Assembly: GCA_964017155.1 (NCBI GenBank) | Contig: OZ024865.1 | Span: forward strand, 44,621,634-44,685,633 | From: Oasisia sp. SBJ-2009 | Lineage: Eukaryota; Annelida; Polychaeta; Sabellida; Siboglinidae | Direction: 5' to 3' | DNA: 64,000 nt | Shown here: positions 11,801 to 25,200 of the stretch, piece after piece | Numbering within the stretch: position 1 is the stretch's first letter | Layout: each line of letters opens with the position of its first letter | Notes under the pieces: model-generated | The model's input: the letters and a program-made list of their open reading frames with translations, nothing else | Told to the model about the DNA's origin: nothing | The model's database searches: none | Program-made: the position numbers and the translations under genes

Positions 11801-14800
11801 TCCAGTTACAGAAGCTAGTGTAACATCGTAATTCTTAGTGGGTTTCCTCCAAACAGCCCAAACTTGGGCTAACGCAGGAGTTGTCCTCTAGAATTTGTGA
11901 ATCCACTACAGGTTACACATTTACCCCCTGTGTGGGATCTTTTACTTTCCCTGACCAAGACACCAGATAGAAGGGACCACCGGCTTTTAGTGTCTCTTCC
12001 AAAAGACACAGGCAAATGTGGGGTGAACGAAATTGCCTAAGTTTCAAAACAGCGGTAGGTGGGTAGGTAATCATGGGTGCACCAAACATAGCTAGTGAAT
12101 TTTTAGTTACTTTAAGTTTAACAATCCCTTTCCTATTACTGATTCTGTCTTCCACCCACACTAAGATTTGCTAAATAATTTGTTCTTGTAGCAACTAAAG
12201 TCTACCCTTACCTTGTTCTTGTCCACCAAGCCGTCAACCAGGTACGTGACGCTGCTCGCATAATGCTTCACAGCGAAACACGGCCCGTCCATACTCCGTC
12301 GTTGTGGTCGACCCAGCACCTTGCTGGTGCTGCCACCTAGTGCCGACATGATGCGTTCACCGAGAACGGAACTGTTTGCTGGTCGATTTAAGTGGCATTC
12401 CTGAAGAAAGGTGATGTAATACATCAGTCAAACACACATCATAACGGGTAGAAATGACACCTGTGGAAGTTTCTCACAATAAGTTGTTTAAATTCTTTTC
12501 TGCCAGACTCGGAAATGTCTGGCATTTGAAATACATTTTTGTTGTTAATTTAATCTTACTATGTACTATCATGTTATTATATTTTAGTAGAGCACCTTTT
12601 ATGTTAGTACATTGTCTTATTGATGACATTTGTTTACTTGACTTTGCAAATATTTACATTTTAATTATTTTATTACTGTGTTTACTTATTTATGTATTTA
12701 TTTTCTTAAATTTATTAATATTATTATTTGGAGGACCACATTGGAAATATGTGTACTATTGTGTGCTTTAATGTGTTTATTCTCTGTAAATATTATATAT
12801 ATTATTATTTCTTTATTTGCTTTTGGATCGAATGTTTTTTTATATTTATTTGCATGCATATAATCTTTTACCAAATAAACTTAATCGATTGATTGATTGA
12901 TCGATCGATCGATCGATCAATCAATCAATTGGTGTGAAGTTTTTGTGTACTTTCTGGCATCTCTGATATTGCACAATGTGGCATCATTTTCGATCAAAAC
13001 CGTTGTGGCTCAGTCTGGCACAATGGGTGTGTAAGAACAGGGAATTTATATCGCATAGCAGGAATAACTTAGTCATGATTACCTGAAGTATATAGCCACC
13101 TCACAATTAAGGTAAGTTCAAGAAGCAGAAAAAATAAAAGCAATAAGACTTCAAGAAGACCTAGAGACAATACACTTGTTAATTTGATTTATGATCCCAG
13201 TATAATTAACCCTTTATAATAATTATGTTTCTTAGTATGGCACTTTTTAAGTAATTTAATGCAGGAAGTCCTCGTACAGAATCCTTCAGGGAGAAATTAC
13301 ATAAAACATGATAAAAACCAGAATTCGTATTAACTTATTCAAAATAAAATCATTAACATGACGTGTTGACTGAATCTAAAATATAAATGATTTAAATAAA
13401 TAAGCTAAGATAAACAATAAGCTATGATAAATAATTAAATAAGCTAAGATAAGTAAGTAATGCTCCTTATGTTACATGCTCCATCTGCACAGCACATATA
13501 TTAATGACTCCAATGACATAAGTTACGCAAGTGTTATAAACTGGATCCCACCTCCATGCGGTGTTAGACAGAGTTACCGGCCGTCTGTGACCACTCAAGA
13601 AGAAGGCCTGTGATTGGCTGCCCTACCTCGTTGATCAGGGCGAACAGTCCGGGGCTACACTCCAGCAGATCCAGACACGGCCGGTTGTCCACAAACTCAG
13701 TGAAGTTCCACGGGATCGCCTCCCGGATGTATTCCTCCTGCGAACACAGCGTCACCACATTCAGTGACGTGTCACCACATTCACTGACATGTCACCACAT
13801 TCAGTGACGTGTCACCACATTCAGTGGTGTGTCACCACATTCAGTGACGTGTCACCACATTCCCTGACATGTCACCACATTCAGTGATGTGTCACCACAT
13901 TCAGTGACGTGTCACCACATTCAGTGGCGTGTCACCACATTCACTGACATGTCACCACATTCAGTGATGTGTCATCACATTCAGTGATGTGTCACCACAT
14001 TTAATGACATGTCACCACATTCAGTGACATGTCTCCACATTCAGTGATATGTCACCACCTTCAGTGATGTGTCACTGTGTGATATGTCATCATAATCAGT
14101 GACAGAGACAGAGAAATAGTTGGCATGGTAACTTGTAACATCAAGTCTGCAGGGTAACACATGGAAACCGCGAACATCAAACAGTATTGTGATTAACTAG
14201 TCTCACCGGTATTGTAAAAAAAACTGGTTTTGAAACTGGACGTTTTCTTTACCATTTAAACATCGTTCGGTAAAAACCTTCACATTGCAAATGTTACTAC
14301 AAGCTGAATAAAGTAACTGAACATAACTTGGCAATCATTCTACCTTCAACATATCCATTAGTCATAAGCACATCTTAAATAAAAATGTTAAACTTTACAG
14401 CAGACACGTTTTCATTTCTGCATTTTGTACAGCGACCTGCCAAGGTCACTGAGACTAGTGTCACCTGTTGTCAAATCAACACTGACAGATAACCTTGAGA
14501 TGACCTCTGACCTCGTGTCATGGTCACATGACCCACCTGTAGGTCGCGCAGGAAGTGTGTCACAAAGTGCTGCTGTAGTCGTTCGTTTGCATAGTTGATA
14601 CAAAGCTGCTCAAGACTGTTCACGGCAAAACTCTCAAAGCCGTAGATGTCCAGGATTCCTGTAGCCAATCAGAACAGTCATGTGACTTCCACAACTATAA
14701 TTATATTGAATTATTAATTTTATTTATAAATTTATTATTTTAAAACTTATCTATTATTATTATTATAAAACCACAGCTGCAGACGTTCTTTGTCACTTAC

Positions 14801-17800
14801 CAATGGTTTTGTCAGTTTCCTGTTCTCCCTTCAAGTGGCTGTTTATGAAGTCCACGAGCCAGTGGAACAGTCTGAAAGATTAACAACTCTTGCTAATCAT
14901 TTGACACTCAAATTTCTACAATCGCCTGGTGGGATCCTATGAATATTGACTTGTTTGCGATACACTTGATAGTTTTCAATACAAACTTCTGTCATTATTC
15001 ACATTGCATCTGGTTGTACAGAGGTGATGTTGAACACGCCTCGTCAGAAACTAAGACAACATTTAAAATGAGATATGATTAATAAAAAAGTAAAAGTAAA
15101 GGTTATGCTTATATAGCGCAGTATCCAGTCGTTGTGACCGTTCAAAGTCCTTTACACTTTATTCTCTGGCCGACCTGTTCAATGAAACACCATCTCAACT
15201 TCTATGTGAAGCTTCCAGCTACGCTGCAATTAATGCGTGAAAGCTGCTCGTACAAATATCCATCACTGTCTATAGCCAGGTACTCATTCATACAGCTGGG
15301 TGAACTGGAGCAAAGTAGAGTGACAAAACTCGAACAAATATTGTAGATATTTCTTTTGAGCAACTCCTTTGGTACCATGCTTACTTGTATTGATAAAATA
15401 AGTGGTGCTAATAATTAAAGAGACGAACTATACGACTACTGGAAGGGTACCATCTGGCAGAGGATAGCACAGGATAGGCAGATGTGGAAGCAGCATGCTG
15501 AGACCTTCGCCCAACCATGGGACACTACGGCTGCACAATGATGATGATGAATAATTTAAAATGTTTGGATAAAAACTGTATACAGCCGCTGTAACATAAT
15601 TACAGATAGCAGAAATAGAACATCCCAGCAAACAATGACCCGTGATTTCACATGTTCTGTAAGCGAATTCACGAGTTCAACTGGCTCAATTCACGTGTTT
15701 CTGTATGTGAATTCACCAGATTCTGTGAAAAAAATTTGGTCTGTCAATACGGGTTTACCGTGAAATCACGAGTTTTTCAAGTGATGACACGTACCAGTGA
15801 AACCGTACCAGTTCTGACCCAGTACGACTCATGTCAAACTCATTCACAACTCGTGACAACAGGCAGAACTCGTGTATTCACATGAATACACTTGAAAACA
15901 TGTACTGGTGGAGCGGTACCAATTATGAATCAGTATGACACATGCCAACTGGTTCAGAAATGGTTCCTTGTTTGCTGGCATATGCCACTAGATACAAGAT
16001 GTCATATGATAAACTCACCTGCTGTAGACGACTTTGCAGAGACAGTCCAAGCGGTCTCGTGCCTCGGCCACTGAGCAAGGCTTGTAGAAGATGCTGCGGC
16101 GTCGACTGTGACTCGCTGTGATTGTGCGATGTGTGAAAGCGCCCTCTAGCCTCGACGCATCGACACCGAGAAGCTGGGACGCTGTGCACAGGTGGAGCTC
16201 TGAAATGAAGAGACACTATAAGCATTAATATTTATTTAATAAACTGAAAAATGAGACAGCCTGGATTGATCTCTTTGAGTCGAACTGTGACCCTGAGGGG
16301 TGACTCCGAGATCCAATGACTGGACAGGACCCCTGGTCAGTTCCTTGGTCATGTGACTGTGGTCATGTGACCAGACAATCCTGGGGCCTCCATCACTCAG
16401 GGTGTCAAGCAGGGTTGGGTGCAAACACGTATTTGTATTTGAATAGAGAAATGTTTTGTATTTGTATTGGAAATCACAAAAGTGTGTTTGACATTTGATC
16501 TGCATTTGAGAAAGTATTTGCAAATGCAACCAAATACACATACTTTTTTACCAATAAAAGGTAAAGCATTGACTCTGACATTCTGGCTAGCTCAAGAGTC
16601 AAGACAGAATATTTTTCACACCTGTCGTAGGGTCAATGGTGGGGCTAATTGGGCAGGCAGCACTGTCAAAATTGGCCTACAATGAAGCTGCTGGTCAAGC
16701 TTTCGCATTAATCAATAAATGGGAAGCGAGTGAGGTACAAACAAAGCCAAGTTTCTTCCAATGTGTAGACAAATCATATAGTGCATGTATTTTGTTTGTA
16801 ACATATTTGATAAAAAAATGCTACATATTTGTATTTGAAATGGAAAATGTATTTGTATTTGAAATAAAATCAGGAAAAGCAATGCATCTGTCTTTGAATT
16901 TGATTTGGCTGAGTTGTGTTTGTATATGATCCCAAAATGTGTATCCATGGTGCATGGTGCATGGTGCATGGTGCATGGGTAGGTCTGTGTATCCTTATTG
17001 TGGGCTCACAGCAGGATGACCTGGTGATTTTTGGCTACAGAGAATACTGGGTTTAGTCTTAGGAACAAAACATTGCTGGGAAATGGATGATGTACGGACC
17101 CTAGGGATATATGATATATTCAGCTGATTAACTATGTAGGACGGTTGTTGAGGAGTTCTAAGGTGACAATTACACAGTACACACCTGCACTGTCAGACTG
17201 AATGCAACACATGTCCTCATCCTCAGTGTTCACTGTCACCTCCACGTCTCCCAGGTGTAGGACGGCGGCCAACACCTGACAACAACATATGTTACACCTG
17301 ACAACAACATATGTTACACCTGACAACAACACACATAACACCAGGCAACAACACACATAACACCAGGCAACAACACACATGACACCTGGCAACAACACAC
17401 ATAACACCAGGCAACAACACACATAACACCTGGCAACAACACACATAACACCTGGCAACAACACACATAACACCAGGCAACAACACACATGACACTTGGC
17501 AACAACACACATAACACTTGGCAACAACACACATAACACTTGGCAACAACACACATAACACTTGGCAACAACACACATAACACTTGGCAACAACACACAT
17601 AACACCTGGCAATAACATGCATAACGAAATGACAAGAACATGTACAACATCTGGCAACACCACTCAAAAAACCTGGTTACAACACACATAACTAAATGAC
17701 AACATATATAACATGTGGCAACAACACATATAACACATGTTACTCTGCAACACTGCAATCTCACTTGATCTGTAAATATTCCATATAAATCTCCCACGAA

Positions 17801-19174
17801 TAAATTCAAACTCTCTCCCAAACCCAAAATATATTAAAACATAACAATTACAACAACGACTTAATGAAAAAAGATATGAAAACCTAGATAAATGTAATCA
17901 ATACAGGTACATATATTCAAGATAAAAGTAAATATAATAAATCAAAAGAAATTCACTTATAAATAAAAATAATTTGTTTATCACAGTCATACCTTGATGC
18001 TGTTACAAGCTGAAATGTAGAAGTGATTAACATGTTTTTTAGATCCTGGTCCATATGTAATGGACCATAACATATTGTAACCAAACGTAAGCATGTAATG
18101 TGGTCCATTTTGTAAATTTCATGCTTTCATTAAAACAAATCGTGTACGTTAAAAACACCATAGCCCCCTACCTGAAATACGTTGAACTGTTCGTCAGAAG
18201 CCAAGCCTATCCCAGTGAGAGCTTCTCTGGTGGATCTCCAATCAACGGCATCAGTATCTGGAAGATAATTTGTGGTAATTATGTCAGAAACATAATTACA
18301 AACACATCAAATGAAATGATAAAAACATTAAAAATATCATTAATTTCTACACAAATTTCAACCTTCAACTGACCTGTACATCGCCGATTCGTGTCGGCAA
18401 TGCGAAACTCAGTGCTGCCACCTGAAGGTGTCTCTTCCGACGCTGACAGACACAACCGTTTCAAGGTTGCCAAGTCGCATCCTGCCAACATCTGCAACAA
18501 GATTATTTTGTGTCGTATTTTAACATAAACACCCTGGCTTATTGCCCTATAAGCCTATAATATTATGTACTGAATAACAGCTGGCTACGACCACTACCCA
18601 TGGGTAGGCAAGTTTTACATTCTCCTGCTTTATGTATATGACAAGTTACCCAGTTACCCAGCAATGCTTAGGGAAAAGGCATTCACCCGTGCTAATACAT
18701 TTGAATATTGCATTGTATTGTTCTAGCACATCCCAGAAATTCTTGTAAGTTGACTAGTCATACTGCGTAAGAAAATATTGATGCCTCTGTTTTACGCAGT
18801 GGTGATTTTCAAAAGCCAATAATTTAAAAAGAATGCAGAATTTTTCAACCTCCAGCGACATAGTTGTAGATGGCGTAATTATGATAACAGTGACGTAGAA
18901 AGAAAAACTAGCGGATCGATCTCCATGCATACACTTTTAATTATTTTTTAAACAGTAGCCCTTTAGTTACGTAACACTACTGGATAAAATTTGAAAATGT
19001 CTACATCCATGAACCATGCCATTGGGCCCACTAAGTCACATGCAAAATTTCAGCCTGAAACTTGCAAAACAAATGGAGTCATGGTTCCACAAGCAAACAG
19101 AGAAACACTGTTTTATTATAATATAAAATTATATTTTGTTAATAGTATTAACAAATATTAGCTAATAACACATA

Positions 19175-19236
<62 letters not shown>

Positions 19237-22200
19237 AAAAGTCAACAAGTATGTTTAAACCATAGTAAAGTAGAGCTAATTCTTACATAATATAGTATCC
19301 ACTCCTTACCTGGTAAAATATGTGGAAGTTTGATTCATCGGCGCATCGACAAACCACTCTCGTCTTCTCGAGTAGATACGTCTGTATGCTGGCTCCACCT
19401 ACTGCACCGCATCTGAACCAAACAACACGAAGCATTATACAATGAATAGGTAAGTTTAACACAAACACCCGTGTGAAGATAACGTTTTATTAGCTAGTTT
19501 CATACAAGTGATCTGCAGTGCAATGTGTTCATTTTAATCATATGATAATGTTAACAATCACGTGATAAATTATTACAGCATAATTTACCTATATGTACAA
19601 ATTATTTATAATAATAATTATGGTAATAATAAACCTTCTACTGCATAGAAACTAAGCTCAGAGGCGCATTGAGACAAAGTGTTTGATCAATCACAGTCAT
19701 TGATTATTCCGGTTGTCAACCGATGCATTGATATGCCTTGGAGCTACAATGGACAAGTAAATTTACAAAGATACACTTTACACTTCACTTCCCTGACAGA
19801 CCTGTTCACTCAGACACCATCTCGGCTTCTCTGGGAAGCATCCAGCCATATGCTACAATTAATGCGCGAAGGCTGCTCATACACATATCCACCACTGTCT
19901 ATAGCCAGGTACTCATTTATACAGCTGAGTGAACTGGAGCAATGTAGAGTGAAAAAACTTGCCGAAGCTCTACCCCTGAGCCATTGCAAGGATCCAGAGC
20001 ATGAATCTTAAACTCACGTAAGGTCTATAGGATTAAGCCAACTACATTTTAAATAATAATTAAGTTTTGCTCCAAAAGGTTGAAGCAATGTAAACTGTCT
20101 GCCTACCGGTCAAAGTGTAGCTGGATGTATTTTCCAAAGCGGGAACTGTTGCGATTTCTTGCAGTGGTTGCATTACCTGTTTATTAACAAACAACACATC
20201 GGTTTGTATTCATAACAACTGTTATTTGATCAGAAAACATCTATTTCTATATAATTCACGGTGCGATGGGATCTGAACAGTTTCTCAGTGTATTGACAAA
20301 CAACAACACAAGAAGAAACCATGGACTTGGCCCCTGTCTGTGAACATTATGCTATATTGTGTAGAATGTATTTAAAATATATATCAATGCTATTCAAACA
20401 ATATTATTTACAAGACACAGCCAATCACATTGGTGTCCTTCAAATCTGAAATTTCCAATTGATAATTTTACAGCCCAACACGCTTTATTTTCTAACAAAA
20501 GAACTTACAAATGATACATATTGTTGTAAATGACTACAACTTGTAAACACAAATATCCCGTATCCCGATCACACAATTACCACTGTTGTAACCATGTAAT
20601 CGGACATTTAAAAATAATGAAAATTTCAGCTCTTTGAAAGCACACAATTTACAATAAAATTATTGCTTTTGATGTCCAAAAACACACAAATACAAAACTT
20701 ACTTTGTGTTTCATACATGCAAAATGAATAGGAGCCCGAACACACACAAAACATAGAACTAGGTATTTTGTCAATTTTTATTTGTAAACAATAAACATAC
20801 ATTATCCAAAAACATAGTCATTTGAGTAATTCAGGTAATGTCAGTACAAGACCTGTAGTCACATTTCTGTTCATTTTATACAACATCAGGTTTTATCCTT
20901 CCTAATAACCAAAGCTTAACTCAATCACATGCAGACGACAGATAACATCAGTGATCCAGATCTACCACTTACCAAATGCCTCTAGGATGGGATTACAACT
21001 GAGAATTCGCTGCTCAATTCTGGCTCCCAGACTGTGCCTTGAAGAGCTGGCAGGGCAGAGACCAACACAGTTACTGAATAACCATTTATATCACTACAGA
21101 AAACAGGTTACGGATACTCCAAATGTATGACTTCCTTAGCAATACTTTGGCAAACTACCAAAAGCACTTCCAAATGTATTGTTTGTTATATTCTGGGTAA
21201 TTCTTCTCTGAGTGATATTTCACATTTCTTTAACAAGATTCATCCGTGCGTGGTAATTATTAACAGGAAGTCTGCTCTGTAAGTTGGACTCCGTCCCAAT
21301 TTGTGGGCAGGTGTGGGGGAATAATTAAATTTCAAAGGCATGAACTGAATAATGTTATGGATGCCTGCCTCCATAATATTTGAAAACAGCGACTGCACCA
21401 CTGGCAATTTTTTCAAACAATATTTCAGGTTTATTAAGTATCAGTTTTTCTAATATTCTAATAGTTATTCTAATATTACAATTTTTTTAAATTATCGGAC
21501 AGTGCTTAGATTATTTATGTTATGATCTTACTGACCTTTGACCTTTCTCTGCCACTGTCACCAGATACTTCATCACATGTCTGGTACTGACCGTCTGCAA
21601 CAGGAAGTGACATCACAACAGGAAGTGACATCATGTCACATGATGACATTTAGCATCTCTTCAGCTACATATTTCCACTTGCCTGATTTCACAACAATTT
21701 TGGCAAAAATTTAAGAAAACAAACTTTCTTGTAATATGCAAAGTCTAAAACATTTTGCGAAATTCCAACATTATATCTTGATAGTAAACATTACAAGAAA
21801 TTGCATTCCTTTGTTATGTATGATGAGTACATGCGACCCTGACAGCTAGTAGGTGTACCCAGTAGGATTGTTCACATTTGGTTGCTTTCTGTGCCACTGC
21901 GGGGAGCCACTGATGCACCTATTCAAGATGCTACATACCACTTTCAATATTAGCAACCAATCCAGTATAAGAAAATACCAACCATTGTGAATTCTAAATG
22001 GTTCTTTCTGTCCCAAAAGTAAATTTTTTGACTGATAGGACAAGATTGCATTTCTATGCATGCAGATAAAATCAATTTTTTTGCAAATGAAAAAGAAGAG
22101 CAACTGGGTTATGGTAAAATTCACCGAATTCAGTACGTGGCATGTTTACATATATGGCTTGAATGATTTTGTTATAAAAAGTATACACATATTTTTAGGG

Positions 22201-25200
22201 AATAATTATAGTTTTGCTTTCTATCTTGAAAATGTTGTGTATACTTTTGGAAAACAATATTTTTACCTCTGTTTTATAAAAATTAGTTAACAATCATCAC
22301 AAACCCTGAATATTACCTCTGTTTATGACTTTGTTAGAATGCCAACTGGACTGGATAGTGTGATAAAGATCTTGCCTTTAGAGGACAATTTGGGAACCAT
22401 AACTATAACTTTAACATATCAGATAATAATGATTAAAACTGTCTATTTCATTCTAGCTGTAGACCACCCACCTTGCCCGCCCCACTCTCGCCACTGATGA
22501 TCACACTCTGGGCAGTTGTTCCGACTCCGCGTCTGAGCGCTCGGTACATGGTGGCAGCGACACTGAACACATGTGGCGACATCTACAACAGTGAAAAAAC
22601 GACCGGTGCGCAACAGTTCTGTATAGCGTTATCTACATATTAACATGCTACAGTTTGAAGGGGTAGTTATGTAGATTGACTGGAATGTTTAATGTTGCAA
22701 CAGCTTTATGACATTTTGCACACACATTTTGTTTTTCTTTATGTCATTAATATGCATGAACTAAACGAATACTGAATCGTTTTATTTTCAAGTAATCTAC
22801 ACCCTCCCACATAGCTTTATGTAGAGACCCGTCCACCCATCATTAGGACGGGTAAAAATGAATATGGACGGGCAGAAATATGGGTGACGGGTATATAAAA
22901 TTAAGGAGCAAAAAAAGGTCTTCCAAAACCATAGATATTGTTAGTTATGCCTTGAAAGTGAGTGTAAATGGTGTCATATGTGTGTTTGTAGCCCATTTCA
23001 GGTCATCAGGCACATCTGAGAAAGTTTGTAAACTAGCTTAACAGTTAACATCCACGTGTCCACCAAAACATGTGTGACTGGCAATCATTTTATCTTGCAT
23101 AAAGCCCTGCCCTCCCAAGATATTCTCAAGTGTCACATTGTATGAAAGAACGTCCGTGTGTGTCCTATTTAAAAACTCCTACCCCATCCAAAATCTGTGT
23201 TCCCATGCCAGTATGTGGGATGGGCATTGGATATTGATCTTATCCCCAAGAAAAAACTGCAAAAACATATTTCCATGTCTCCATGCCATGCAGAAAATAA
23301 TGTTATTTACGGATGGACATTGTAGGTGTGAAGACATAAATATGATTGCTGAATCACGCAATCGTCTGGCTCACTAAGAGACATTTCCTACAACTCGCTA
23401 AGTTTAGCTTCATTTGTAGTAAGTGCATTACATTGGTAACTAAGTGAGCTGATCACAATGAAAAGAGCAGTTTGTCCCTAGGCTAGGACACCCTCGCAAG
23501 CCTGAGGTTGTTGCATTATGCTACTCTACCCTTGGCTGATCATCTCCATAACACTCTGGAGTGAGTCAAACTATACAATTATGACAATTGACTTCATCAG
23601 TCATTAACGCGTCAGCTGTAGGAACAATACTACCTCCCACACCAATTAGAAGATGGATACATGATTGGTGGGAATCCCATTAAACGTCCTAAACATTGCA
23701 TGTACCACGAGCAGTGTGTGGCTGAAATCACCCAAAATATGATATCACCTGACTGTAGACCGACCACACTCCTTGTGGGTGACTTCTTTGGCTGTCGTTA
23801 AAAGAGGAGTTTTTTAAAAGAAGTTGCCGGGGGTAGAGAGGAGACAGTACTGATGTAATCAGTCACAGCGCCCCCCTGGGGAGAGAAGATGGGCTCGGAG
23901 AGAAATGTATCATGGTTCCTGTTTCTCCAATAACTGCTCGAAGTAGTATAAAAGCATCCTATGTGAGGAGCGGTAGTTGAGCGGTACAGCGCTGGACTGT
24001 CAATCGAGGGGACAGTGGTTCAATCCCACCTACCGCCGTTTCGAAACTTATAGAGCAGTATCCAATCCTAGGATTGCTCAAAGCACTATACACTTTACTT
24101 CCCTGACAGACCTGTTCACTCAGACACCATCTTGGCTTCTCTGGGAAGCATCCAGCCATATGCTACAATTAATGCGCAAAGGCTGCTTGTACACATATCC
24201 ACCACTGTCTATAGCCAGGTACTCATTTATACAGTTAAGTAACCTGGAGCAACATAGAGTGTAAAAACGTGACCAATGTTTTAACACCACAACACAGGAT
24301 TCGAACCCGGGTCCTCTTAGTCAAGTCCAATGCTCTACCCCTGAGCCACTGCGCTCTATGCTCTTTGTGAACTGTATGCTGTTGTAATTATATAAGACAG
24401 TGGAAAATTAGTGCGAATAATTGGTATTTTGCTGCAGTTGTGTACAGTTATTCCAGCCTCTCTGCCAGCACTCCTCAAGAATATACAAACAAATGGCTTG
24501 CCTGGAGCTAAGACACCATGCATGTGTTACGATTTTATGAACTTCTAATTTGTGGACTATATTCTCTGTCTCTATTTCTGGCCCTTGGTTAAATATTCAG
24601 CTGAAATTTCGGGAACACGAAACTATGTCATAAATTTATTTTGCATTTAAATCATAAGGATAAGCTAAGGATATCAAACTGGTACTGCAAGACATGCATT
24701 AATTTTGGAACTGCAAAACATTTTTTGAAAATATTTTTTCATATATTGATCAAACAATAATGGCAACAAAGTTTGTTCTGTTGTAATTACACATGTGGGA
24801 CTATAACGTAACAACTGCATCCTTGAATTAGTTACAGAGCTCACAGAGTATTGTAACTGTAAAATGATACCTTTTTGACATCTTTACACTGTTGATGACA
24901 AGCAATGGCTCGCTCATCGTAAAGATGGGGCATTGGCTTGAAAGGGTTGATAGCGATAAGTGTGCTTCCGGCATGCGTGTAGAATCGGTCGACTGCATAT
25001 CTTCGTTTGAGACACGTAAGTACTGCAGCAAATAATGACAGGATCGCAGTGAATAAACACAAACGTATGGTGTGAGAACCACCGCAAAAGTTCAATTAAA
25101 ATATTTCTTCGTATCAAATGTATGTCATGTTTCAGACATTTCAATGTTTCTGAAGATTTTTTAAACATCCCACAAATTCATATGGATGTTAATAATGCAT

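Noticed and set aside
12454..12863. Hydrophobic plus-strand frames of 60-105 codons resembling membrane proteins
   Set aside because: TTT/ATT-rich AT-biased intron DNA gives Phe/Leu/Ile runs by chance; it is antisense to MYO19 and has no family match.
13751..14078. Regular short repeats that look CRISPR-like
   Set aside because: Direct tandem units without unique spacers, inside a eukaryotic intron.
17132..17827. Cys/Val-rich minus-strand frames of 117-231 codons
   Set aside because: Translations of the 22-bp array. Only the part coinciding with exon 11 (17185-17275) is real coding sequence.
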